DNA from: Ruminococcus sp.
GTDB lineage: Bacteria > Bacillota > Clostridia > Oscillospirales > Ruminococcaceae
Length of the DNA: 13,186 nucleotides
Assembly (NCBI GenBank): GCA_014799765.1
Contig: JAAVHK010000079.1
Coordinates: 1 to 13,186 of the forward strand
Reading direction: 5' to 3'
The translations under genes were made by a program, and so were the position numbers. The notes beneath the pieces are model-generated. The model did no database searches, was not told the origin of the DNA, and saw nothing but the letters and a program-made list of their open reading frames with translations. This document shows, piece after piece, positions 7,703-13,186 of the stretch. The stretch's first letter is position 1. Each line of letters begins with the position of its first letter.

Positions 7703-9094
7703 ATGGAAACATCAAAAGTACTTAAGGAAAAACTTTTCATGAAGAAGAAAAACGCCGTACTCCGTATGAGTGAAGCGGAAATCGCTGAATGTGACAGTTT
7801 CTGCGAAGGCTATAAGGACTTCATGGACACCGCTAAAATCGAGCGTGAGGCGGTAAATTATACCGTCGAACTTCTCAGAAACAACGGCTATATCGAATAC
7901 AAAACCGGTATGCCTCTCAGAGCAGGTGACAAGATTTTCCGCAACAACAGGGGAAAATCGGTACTTATGGCGATAATCGGTACTGCCCCGATTGAAGAGG
8001 GCGTAAAAATCTGTGCCGCCCATATAGATTCACCACGTCTTGACCTGAAACAGAATCCGCTTTACGAGGATAACGAGATGGCACTTTTCAAGACACATTA
8101 CTACGGCGGAATCAAAAAATATCAATGGACGGCTATTCCGCTGGCACTGCACGGTGTTGTAATAAGAGCCGACGGCGAAAAAATAGCCGTAAATATCGGT
8201 GAGGACGAAAATGACCCTGTATTCTGCGTAACTGACCTGCTCCCGCATCTTGCTAATGACCAGATGTCAAAAACTCTTGCGAAAGGCATAACCGGCGAAC
8301 AGTTGAATATAGTAATCGGTTCACGCCCGTTCCGTGACGACGAGGCAAGCGAGGCTGTCAAACTGAATATTATGAACATTCTGCACGAAAAATACGGCAT
8401 TGTAGAAGCTGATTTCATTTCCTCAGAACTGGAAGTAGTACCGGCATTCAAGGCACGTGACATAGGTTTTGACCGGAGCATGATAGGTGCATACGGTCAC
8501 GACGATAAAGTTTGTGCATATACGGCATTAATGGCGACGGTAGACTGTAATAATCCGGTGCATACTGTAGTAACGGTACTCACCGACAAGGAAGAAACAG
8601 GTTCGGACGGAAATACAGGATTATGTTCGGCATATCTGGAATACTTCATAGCCGATATTGCAGAAACTTTAGGTTCTGACGGTAGGACAGTACTTTCCGC
8701 ATCTGAATGTCTGTCTGCGGACGTAAATTCGGCATTTGACCCGACTTTCCCCGAAGTAAACGAAAGGAACAACTGTGCGTATATAAATAAGGGCGTATGC
8801 ATAACGAAGTACACCGGAGCTCGTGGCAAATCCGGTACTTCTGACGCTTCCGCAGAGTATACCGGAAGAATCCGTCGTTTAATGGATAGTCATAACGTAA
8901 TATGGCAGACAGGCGAACTCGGTAAGGTAGATGCAGGCGGAGGCGGTACTGTAGCGGCGTATATAGCAAACCTGAATGTCGATACCATTGACATGGGCGT
9001 ACCGGTACTTTCCATGCACGCACCGTTTGAGGTAGTGTCAAAAATAGATACCTATATGGCATACAAAGCATTTTCAGTATTCATAAACGACTAA
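7703..9094 (+). CDS. M18 family aminopeptidase
   Basis: A cytoplasmic zinc-type aminopeptidase of the aspartyl aminopeptidase family (M18), which removes N-terminal residues from peptides. The 463 residues fit the longer bacterial M18 type sometimes called aminopeptidase 1 (apeA). Expected metal and catalytic residues are all in context: AAHIDSPR (H107, D109), YGHDDKV (D267/D268), TDKEETGSDG (E297/E298), SADVNSAFD (D340) and LSMHAPFE (H439). The glycine-rich stretch VDAGGGGTVAAY (409-420) is also typical. The start is preceded by AAAAAGGAG at a good distance. It lies 21 bases after coaE with no terminator between, so it is probably the last gene of the operon before the hairpin at 9101-9128. 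Its tie to the translation genes may be simple co-transcription. Confidence 0.95.
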   Translation: METSKVLKEKLFMKKKNAVLRMSEAEIAECDSFCEGYKDFMDTAKIEREAVNYTVELLRNNGYIEYKTGMPLRAGDKIFRNNRGKSVLMAIIGTAPIEEGVKICAAHIDSPRLDLKQNPLYEDNEMALFKTHYYGGIKKYQWTAIPLALHGVVIRADGEKIAVNIGEDENDPVFCVTDLLPHLANDQMSKTLAKGITGEQLNIVIGSRPFRDDEASEAVKLNIMNILHEKYGIVEADFISSELEVVPAFKARDIGFDRSMIGAYGHDDKVCAYTALMATVDCNNPVHTVVTVLTDKEETGSDGNTGLCSAYLEYFIADIAETLGSDGRTVLSASECLSADVNSAFDPTFPEVNERNNCAYINKGVCITKYTGARGKSGTSDASAEYTGRIRRLMDSHNVIWQTGELGKVDAGGGGTVAAYIANLNVDTIDMGVPVLSMHAPFEVVSKIDTYMAYKAFSVFIND

Positions 9095-9128
9095 AACAAA
9101 AAGCACCTGAAATTATTTTCGGGTGCTT
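9093..9128. terminator. Terminator between the M18 gene and the convergent immunity-type operon
   Basis: A 12-bp stem (9101-9112 with 9117-9128, one G-U pair) with a four-base loop. On the - strand it is followed by TTTTTGTTTT, a good intrinsic terminator for the methyltransferase operon. On the + strand the trailing sequence is AT-rich but has no clean T run, so termination of the M18 operon here is likely but less certain. Confidence 0.88.
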
Positions 9129-9129
9129 A

Positions 9130-9744
9130 TTACTTTATATACTTGATGATATAACTTTCACCGGCGACTATTTCCTTTAATTCGACGGACGAAAAACCGG
9201 CTTTTTTTCCGAGTGTTATATAATCTGATTTTCTGAATAATTTAAAACATTTACGTGTATACGGAAGTTTTTTCAGGAATTTTTTAGAGTATACGGCATT
9301 ATAGAAAACGCCGTCATTTCTGAGAACTCTTTTTATTTCTGAAAGTCCTTTTAAAGTATCGTCCCAGAAGTAAATGGAATTTATACTTGTCACAACGTCA
9401 AATGTTTTGTCATTGTACGGAAGATTACAACAGTTTCCTGCACGAAGTTTCAGATGTCCTTCAGTTATGGCTTTTCTGTTAAGTCGGGCTGTTGTATTAA
9501 TCATATCTTCTGAAATGTCGATACCGTATATATGAGCTTTTGTATTTCTGTAAAGCTGGCGGATAAAGAAACCGTTTCCGCAACCTATATCGAGAATACG
9601 AATATTTTTATCTGAATTTATATCTGAAATAATATTTTTGTACATCATATTATTTATAATATTCATAATCAGACAGCATATTTTCCCGATAATTCCGTGA
9701 GGATTTCCGCATTGTCTGCCGATATATTCTGATAATTTAAACAT
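9130..9744 (-). CDS. Class I SAM-dependent methyltransferase
   Basis: A 204-residue soluble methyltransferase of the Methyltransf_11/25 type; the substrate is not predictable. Motif I, LDIGCGNG, is at 51-58, the acidic ribose-binding strand is GIDISEDM at 74-81, and the motif IV region is FDVVTSINSIYFW (115-127). RVLRNDGVFYNAV (139-151) gives the post-motif strand. The N-terminal GNPHGIIG (13-20) followed by MN is shared with a group of small uncharacterised methyltransferases, which I recall rather than computed. Start ATG has AAAAGGAG upstream. It is the last gene of the - strand operon, 12 bases after the Imm1-like fusion gene, and stops next to the terminator hairpin. It may be a passenger or may act with the immunity block; nothing in the sequence decides. 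Confidence 0.88.
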   Translation of the reverse strand: MFKLSEYIGRQCGNPHGIIGKICCLIMNIINNMMYKNIISDINSDKNIRILDIGCGNGFFIRQLYRNTKAHIYGIDISEDMINTTARLNRKAITEGHLKLRAGNCCNLPYNDKTFDVVTSINSIYFWDDTLKGLSEIKRVLRNDGVFYNAVYSKKFLKKLPYTRKCFKLFRKSDYITLGKKAGFSSVELKEIVAGESYIIKYIK

Positions 9745-9756
9745 AATAATCTCCTT

Positions 9757-10512
9757 TTAAAGTTCTGACCATTCCATAAAATCCGGACGTTTCAGAGTAT
9801 CGCAGAATATTTCTATACATGATATAACGTCCGCAACGGTCACGACGGATTCAGCCGGAGCAGTCCATTCCGTACCGCCTGCAATGAAAGTAACTTCTTT
9901 ATTGACATCACCGGTTGACTGAAATATATTACCGTTTTCGCTTTCAAAATAGTGGATACAAGCATAATTTCCGTTTATAAGAATCGCAAGACATGGATAG
10001 TCTTTATTGATACTTATTAATATATCGTCATTCAGACTGTTCATAATAAGTTTTTTGACTTCGGTTTTGCTCCGATATATTGTAGTACCGTTTATTGTGC
10101 TTACTGTTATGTAAGGTCTGCTGTCAAGATAAGTTTCCCATAGTTCGTGACCTGTAAAATTAGTATCCGGAATAATAAATGCACCGTCGCAAGAAATTGC
10201 ATGACCGTCCGTCAAAATCGCAACCGCACTTGCACAAGCTACAAAAAGATTTTTACCCATACCGTCAAGAGAACGGCTTCCTATACTCCACCACTTATCA
10301 ATTTTTCCTTTCCATTCTGTACTATGGAAAGTTATATGTACCATACAGTATTCAGTAACGAAAGTATAATAATTTTCAGAATGATTTATTATACGGATAT
10401 TTTTTAAATTTATTTCCTTGTCGGAATCTTTGAGAGTTTTAATAGTATTCAGAATATCTTCCGTTGTGAAGTACGGATTTTTTTCTGTATTTATCTGAAA
10501 TGAACGGCTCAT
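9757..10512 (-). CDS. Two-part protein with Imm1-like C-terminal domain
   Basis: A 251-residue soluble protein. Residues about 134-251 resemble the Imm1 immunity family: a strand pair LAILINGNYACIHYF (175-189), a later VTFIAGG (207-213), a segment ending in a helix and the closing PDFMEW (243-248). The same order appears in the gene at 12709-13029 (LINGDYGWLMYL, FTLSNGQ, PEFITW). Residues 1-133 form a separate domain that I do not recognise, with WKGKIDKWWSIGSRSL (67-82) and ASAVAILTDGHAISCDGAF (94-112). Imm1 proteins are normally about 110-140 residues, so this is twice the usual size and probably a fusion of two immunity-type modules. The start ATG has AGAGGTAA nine bases upstream, inside the end of the previous gene. 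Imm1 proteins neutralise polymorphic toxins, often nucleases; the toxin target here is unknown. Confidence 0.7.
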   Translation of the reverse strand: MSRSFQINTEKNPYFTTEDILNTIKTLKDSDKEINLKNIRIINHSENYYTFVTEYCMVHITFHSTEWKGKIDKWWSIGSRSLDGMGKNLFVACASAVAILTDGHAISCDGAFIIPDTNFTGHELWETYLDSRPYITVSTINGTTIYRSKTEVKKLIMNSLNDDILISINKDYPCLAILINGNYACIHYFESENGNIFQSTGDVNKEVTFIAGGTEWTAPAESVVTVADVISCIEIFCDTLKRPDFMEWSEL

Positions 10513-10518
10513 AATATT

Positions 10519-10998
10519 TTACCTCTTTATTTTAAAAAATCTTCTGTTTAAAAATTTTCCGCAATACTGGCACGGAATTTTCTTAAAAACCGGTGGTATT
10601 TCGGGGATTACGTCCAATGGCAGAAAAGTCAGGTCATCTTCATACATTGGTATGGCGTATATGCCGTCAAATGTGTTAGGCTGACGGCATTCGAGACATA
10701 CCCAGCCGGTTTTCAGTGAAACGTGATATAATTTTCCGTCATATTCGTAACAATATACGAACATCTGCAAATTATCACTGTATAAAGATACAATTGAAAG
10801 ATAGAGTTCAGGAATATTTATCTCTTTTATATAATTTATACAAGATAAATGAAGTTTTTTACTAATCATATCCGAAGTTTCTATATCATGATAAAGTCTG
10901 TCATAGTGTTTTTCCAAAATTATATATGTTTTAACTCCGTCAATTGTATATTCTTTTTCACAGTATTTTTTTATAAAAGATATTGTTAGTTTTTTCAT
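10519..10998 (-). CDS. Uncharacterised protein with C-terminal zinc-ribbon-like cysteines
   Basis: A 159-residue protein I cannot assign. The first 95 residues are AT-rich, hydrophobic-alternating alpha/beta sequence without a signal peptide. Two CxxC knuckles follow, C101/C104 in GWVCLECR and C143/C146 in IPCQYCGKF, separated by 38 residues. This arrangement is typical of a zinc ribbon with a long insert. The second knuckle is next to a basic tail (NRRFFKIKR). Its place inside an operon of immunity-type genes suggests, but does not show, that it is another immunity protein. The ribosome binding site is weak (TAGGA about ten bases upstream), overlapping the stop of the previous gene. Base composition is the most AT-rich of the block, consistent with transfer. 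Confidence 0.65.
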   Translation of the reverse strand: MKKLTISFIKKYCEKEYTIDGVKTYIILEKHYDRLYHDIETSDMISKKLHLSCINYIKEINIPELYLSIVSLYSDNLQMFVYCYEYDGKLYHVSLKTGWVCLECRQPNTFDGIYAIPMYEDDLTFLPLDVIPEIPPVFKKIPCQYCGKFLNRRFFKIKR

Positions 10999-11009
10999 AA
11001 TTAATTTTC

Positions 11010-11342
11010 CTAAAATGTGGTAGTTATTTTAATTTTTCCGATAATATGACGGTTGAAATTTTCCAGTTCTTCCGCCGGAATCCATAACTCTCTATGATGT
11101 TTTGCACCTACTGTATGTACAGTAAAATTTTTAATATATTCGTCATCGACTTCAAATTCCGTTACGTAACCTTTGTGGTCTGCGGTTTTGGTATTCCATT
11201 TTTCAGCGATTTCACAGGCGTAATCATAGTTTAGTACCGAATAGAAAATCGGCTGTTCAGGAAGTCTCGGCGGAAATTTTTTGTAATCACTTCCGGCTAT
11301 CAAATCAAGTTCAGCTGTGCCGACAGGTCTGTACAAAATCAT
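11010..11342 (-). CDS. Short protein of the type often named 'ADP-ribosylation/crystallin J1'
   Basis: A 110-residue protein. The sequence MILYRPVGTAELDLIAGS, then FPPRLPEQPIFYSVLNYDYA (23-42), FEVDDEYIKNF, and HHRELWIPAEELENFNRHIIG agree closely with a family of roughly 110-120-residue bacterial proteins that databases commonly label ADP-ribosylation/crystallin J1. That label is likely misleading: genuine ADP-ribosylglycohydrolases are about 300 residues and carry acidic metal-binding motifs that are absent here. The function is unknown. Members are often found beside toxin-immunity genes in my recollection, and here it sits between the CdiI-like gene and the zinc-ribbon gene. Start ATG has GAGGTGA at a good distance, in the last bases of the preceding gene's stop region, so translation is probably coupled. 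Confidence 0.75.
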   Translation of the reverse strand: MILYRPVGTAELDLIAGSDYKKFPPRLPEQPIFYSVLNYDYACEIAEKWNTKTADHKGYVTEFEVDDEYIKNFTVHTVGAKHHRELWIPAEELENFNRHIIGKIKITTTF

Positions 11343-11351
11343 AGTTTCACC

Positions 11352-11729
11352 TCATTTCAAAAAATATTTTTCGGTCATTTTTATGGGGATTTCCTCACAT
11401 GATTCGATTAATGAATAATTATCAAGTATTATTTTTCTGAATTTATGTAAATCCGTTTTATTATCTTTCCAGTCAATAATATCCAGACGCAGTAATTGTA
11501 TTAATAAATCTCCCTTGAAAAAAGTAACTTCAATAAGCGGATTTTTTTCCAATATGGAAACGGCAACAGGTAAAAGATATTTCAGACCGATTTTCTGACC
11601 TATCATAAGTCTTATTTCCTCATATGAAAGTTTAGTTATTGGTTTTTTCCTTGCATTGCGACAGGTTTCAGATACATAAGAGCTGAAATCAGTTTCAAGT
11701 TCTTCAATAGATTTGTCTATGTTTTCCAT
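11352..11729 (-). CDS. CdiI-like contact-dependent growth inhibition immunity protein
   Basis: A 125-residue protein matching the pattern of the CDI immunity family whose members read 'PL..Lt.ed.R.liGQ..gl..llP.al..L..nPl.e...y.GDLL..ll'. Here it is KPITKLSYEEIRLMIGQKIG (29-48), then YLLPVAVSILEKNPL (51-65) and FFKGDLLIQLLRLD (70-83). The match over about 55 consecutive residues is good. Such proteins bind and block the C-terminal toxin of a CdiA-type effector. I chose the ATG at 11729, which has GAGGAG nine bases upstream; a TTG at 11747 in frame would overlap that site. No cdiA or cdiB gene is in the window, and Firmicutes do not carry classical CDI, so it probably defends against other polymorphic toxins. 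Confidence 0.8.
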   Translation of the reverse strand: MENIDKSIEELETDFSSYVSETCRNARKKPITKLSYEEIRLMIGQKIGLKYLLPVAVSILEKNPLIEVTFFKGDLLIQLLRLDIIDWKDNKTDLHKFRKIILDNYSLIESCEEIPIKMTEKYFLK

Positions 11730-11743
11730 GTTATAACTGCTCC

Positions 11744-12181
11744 TCAATCTATGTACGATTCTTTCTGATTAAATTCGTCGTCAATGTAAACAAACCGCCG
11801 GAAATCCTCATCAATGATAAGTAGGTATGCACTGAAAAAGAAAAAATCGTCGTAATCCCGTATGAAATCGCTGAAATTTCCGTAAAGATAGATTTCAAAA
11901 ATTTCCTCGCTACCCGAAAGAAAGCACAGATAACAATTTCCATGTTGAGTTATCGGACTTTTTGGCAGTCGTGAAAAATCTACTCCCCAGTGAAACGGTA
12001 ATTTTTCAATAAAAGTTACAATGCGATTCTTTTCGGTATCGTCAGCGAAACGGTATTTTTCCGGAAAATTTTCAACTTCCTCAATAATCTGCGATTTTGT
12101 TTTATCTATCTCAATTTCTTTAAGACGACGTTTATTTTCGGCGAGTTTCTGATTTAATAATTCTTTAAGTTCCTTGTCCAA
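11744..12181 (-). CDS. Uncharacterised 145-residue protein with TTG start
   Basis: I do not recognise this protein. Residues 1-36 are a charged helix with heptad-like leucines (MDKELKELLNQKLAENKRRL), probably a coiled coil. The rest is a small alpha/beta domain with FHWGVDFSRLPKSP (63-76), a CYLC pair (83-86) and an aromatic-rich strand DDFFFFSAYLLIIDED (111-126). It has no signal or membrane segment. The start is TTG at 12181, immediately after the TAA of the upstream gene, with a perfect AAAGGAGGTG at 12188-12197 lying in that gene's last codons. This means the two are tightly coupled. An immunity role is inferred only from the neighbours. Confidence 0.7.
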   Translation of the reverse strand: MDKELKELLNQKLAENKRRLKEIEIDKTKSQIIEEVENFPEKYRFADDTEKNRIVTFIEKLPFHWGVDFSRLPKSPITQHGNCYLCFLSGSEEIFEIYLYGNFSDFIRDYDDFFFFSAYLLIIDEDFRRFVYIDDEFNQKESYID

Positions 12182-12592
12182 TTAATTCACCTCCTTTACA
12201 GATGCAAACCATTTTTCAGAAAAATCATTTTGTGCTTTAGTATCGGGGAAATTTTTAATATCAGAATATTCAAAAATGCAGACAATATTTTCAGATAATG
12301 CTTTTTGTCCCGAATTTACGAGATAAATTTTATTACAAGCTCCCGTCATTCCCGACTGTAAGGCGTTTAACTGTGAGCCTTTACATTTTATTCCGTAATT
12401 CATTATCAGTAATTTATCACGGAATTTCTGATATGCCGAAAAATAATTATAATCTGTAATAAAAATTTCTTTACCTTTAATATCTGATTTCAGAATAATA
12501 TTGTCTGATGTTTCGGCTTCGTCTGCAAATATGGTTATTTCAGATTCTATATTGTTTTCAATATTAACAATTTTAACTATATATTTTTCCAT
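12182..12592 (-). CDS. Uncharacterised 136-residue protein, immunity-type family suspected
   Basis: First gene of the - strand operon. The N-terminal half alternates strands (MEKYIVKIVNIENN, IFITDYNYF), and the C-terminal half has FRDKLLIMNYGIKCKGSQLN (57-76), then LQSGMTGACNKIYLVNSGQK (78-97) and a closing DFSEKW (123-128). This C-terminal order resembles a group of about 120-140-residue proteins with a CNGS...PSGM...AY pattern that I recall from immunity-type gene neighbourhoods. I cannot name the family and the match is imperfect (KCKGS, LQSGM). The start ATG has CAGGAG upstream, and a textbook promoter lies 30-58 bases before it. Its stop is directly followed by the TTG start of the next gene. 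Confidence 0.65.
   Translation of the reverse strand: MEKYIVKIVNIENNIESEITIFADEAETSDNIILKSDIKGKEIFITDYNYFSAYQKFRDKLLIMNYGIKCKGSQLNALQSGMTGACNKIYLVNSGQKALSENIVCIFEYSDIKNFPDTKAQNDFSEKWFASVKEVN
12188..12197 (-). promoter_or_regulatory. Perfect ribosome binding site serving a TTG start
   Basis: On the - strand this reads AAAGGAGGTG, complementary to the 16S 3' end, six bases before the TTG at 12181. It lies within codons of the preceding gene. The strength of this site is the reason for accepting TTG. Confidence 0.8.
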
Positions 12593-12621
12593 TTCTGATA
12601 CTCCTGTAAATTTATAGAATA

Positions 12622-12650
12622 ATTATACAATATCTGCCGGAAAAAGTCAA
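12622..12650 (-). promoter_or_regulatory. Consensus promoter of the immunity-type operon
   Basis: On the - strand TTGACT (12645-12650) and a perfect TATAAT (12622-12627) are 17 bases apart. The site lies in the 60-base gap between the terminator at 12652-12677 and the gene starting at 12592. It would drive all seven genes down to 9130, as I see no other promoter or terminator between them. Confidence 0.9.
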
Positions 12651-12651
12651 G

Positions 12652-12677
12652 AAAAAAAGTCCGGATTTCTCCGGACT
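12652..12677 (-). terminator. Terminator of the single-domain Imm1 gene (copy 1)
   Basis: An 8-bp perfect stem (12658-12665 with 12670-12677, arm AGTCCGGA) closes a GAAA tetraloop on the - strand and is followed by TTTTTTT. It lies about 32 bases after the stop at 12709. The 20-base stem-loop is identical to that at 13064-13083. Confidence 0.93.
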
Positions 12678-12708
12678 GAAAATATGTTTTATCGCTTTGG
12701 TTATAAGT

Positions 12709-13029
12709 TTATTTATTGTCATCATGCCATGTGATAAACTCAGGGATTTTATGAGTTTCCTCAAAATATAAAAGTGCCTTATTGACAGTTTCGGCCGGAA
12801 GAACCCATGATAAAGGGTAATAATCCACTTGTCCGTTACTTAAAGTAAACTTCATTGTTTCGTTGTCTGAGCCGTTGTAATCGGGATTGCGTGAACTTAA
12901 TCCGGAATCTTCTTCTTCACGCAGATACATCAGCCAGCCATAATCACCGTTTATTAAGGCATAAAGATATTGTCCGTCGTCCAGTCTTATTTCTATTTCC
13001 CTGAATTGATTGTATGTCCATATGTCCAT
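12709..13029 (-). CDS. Imm1-like single-domain immunity protein
   Basis: A 106-residue soluble protein with the Imm1-type layout: LINGDYGWLMYL (25-36), MKFTLSNGQVDYYPLSWVLP (59-78), a helix ALLYFEE (85-91) and closing IPEFITW (95-101). The same elements recur in the C-terminal half of the 251-residue protein at 9757-10512, although the two are clearly diverged. Imm1 proteins protect against polymorphic nuclease-type toxins; no partner toxin is present nearby. Start ATG at 13029 has AAGGAG about nine bases upstream. The gene is bracketed by two identical terminators and has no obvious promoter of its own in the short 5' gap, so it may be expressed by read-through of the upstream hairpin or from a promoter I cannot see. 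Confidence 0.75.
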   Translation of the reverse strand: MDIWTYNQFREIEIRLDDGQYLYALINGDYGWLMYLREEEDSGLSSRNPDYNGSDNETMKFTLSNGQVDYYPLSWVLPAETVNKALLYFEETHKIPEFITWHDDNK

Positions 13030-13058
13030 ATCTGATTCTCCTTGATTTCAAGATTATT

Positions 13059-13083
13059 AAAAAAGTCCGGATTTCTCCGGACT
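13059..13083 (-). terminator. Terminator of the truncated membrane gene (copy 2)
   Basis: The same AGTCCGGA stem (13064-13071 with 13076-13083) and GAAA loop as copy 1, followed on the - strand by TTTTTT. It begins eight bases after the stop of the gene running in from the right edge. Confidence 0.92.
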
Positions 13084-13090
13084 TATGAGT

Positions 13091-13186
13091 TTATAAATCT
13101 ATGATGTTACTGTTGTTACCGCCGGATTTTTTACCGGAAATGCAGTCATAAATACCTGTAGCAATCATGACTATTCCGGCGATAAT
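13091..13186 (-). CDS. C-terminal 31 residues of a small membrane protein (5' part outside the window)
   Basis: The frame is open from the window edge to TAA at 13091-13093. The residues visible are a hydrophobic helix, IIAGIVMIATGIYDCI, followed by a short polar tail, SGKKSGGNNSNIIDL, probably cytoplasmic or exposed. The immediately following terminator supports a real gene end. The helix is consistent with a membrane protein's last transmembrane segment, but family and function cannot be told from so little. Confidence 0.6.
   Translation of the reverse strand: MIAGIVMIATGIYDCISGKKSGGNNSNIIDL

Noticed and set aside
8646..9071. 141-residue open frame antisense to the M18 gene
   Set aside because: It is the shadow of a strongly conserved peptidase, rich in Arg, Tyr and Leu, with no ribosome binding site or family resemblance.
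11729..11747. TTG start six codons upstream of the CdiI-like gene
   Set aside because: This extension contains the GAGGAG that serves the ATG at 11729, so the ATG is the better start.
9095..13186. CRISPR array, tRNA, insertion sequence or integrase in the accessory block
   Set aside because: No regular repeats, cloverleaf, transposase-like frame or terminal inverted repeats were seen; the only repeat is the pair of terminators.

Overview
The window looks like a low-to-mid GC Firmicutes (Clostridia) chromosome, most likely a Ruminococcus-type member of the Oscillospiraceae. The reasons are the sequences of dnaE, pfkA, prfA and the M18 peptidase, the sigma-A style promoters (TTGAca-17-TAtAAT), the strong AGGAGG-type ribosome binding sites and the DUF951-prfA gene pair. 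This placement is a judgement from protein content, not a database result.

Layout. (1) Positions 1-3287, + strand: the 3' two thirds of dnaE (replicative DNA polymerase III alpha subunit, cut by the window start), then pfkA (6-phosphofructokinase) with its own near-consensus promoter and a strong bidirectional terminator. (2) 3300-4659, - strand: a protein with three S1 RNA-binding domains and a small uncharacterised protein. (3) 4732-9128, + strand: a compact housekeeping operon from one clear promoter: DUF951 protein, prfA (release factor 1), threonylcarbamoyl-AMP synthase (Sua5/YwlC type), coaE (dephospho-CoA kinase) and an M18 aminopeptidase. The genes overlap or nearly touch, and a hairpin at 9101-9128 closes the unit. 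(4) 9130-13186, - strand: a visibly more AT-rich accessory block of small genes. From a textbook promoter at 12622-12650 run seven tightly packed genes. They encode three unrecognised or loosely recognised small proteins, a CdiI-like contact-dependent-inhibition immunity protein, a short protein of the kind often mislabelled 'ADP-ribosylation/crystallin J1', a two-part protein with an Imm1-like C-terminal half, and a class I SAM methyltransferase. Upstream of that promoter is a separate single-domain Imm1-like gene bracketed by two identical terminator hairpins, then the C-terminus of a small membrane protein that runs off the window.

The core genes serve replication, glycolysis, translation termination, tRNA t6A modification, CoA synthesis and peptide turnover. 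The - strand block is best read as an orphan poly-immunity locus: a string of unrelated immunity-type proteins with no toxin gene in view, plausibly protecting the cell from polymorphic toxins delivered by neighbours. That reading rests on recognised family patterns in three of the genes and on gene context for the others.
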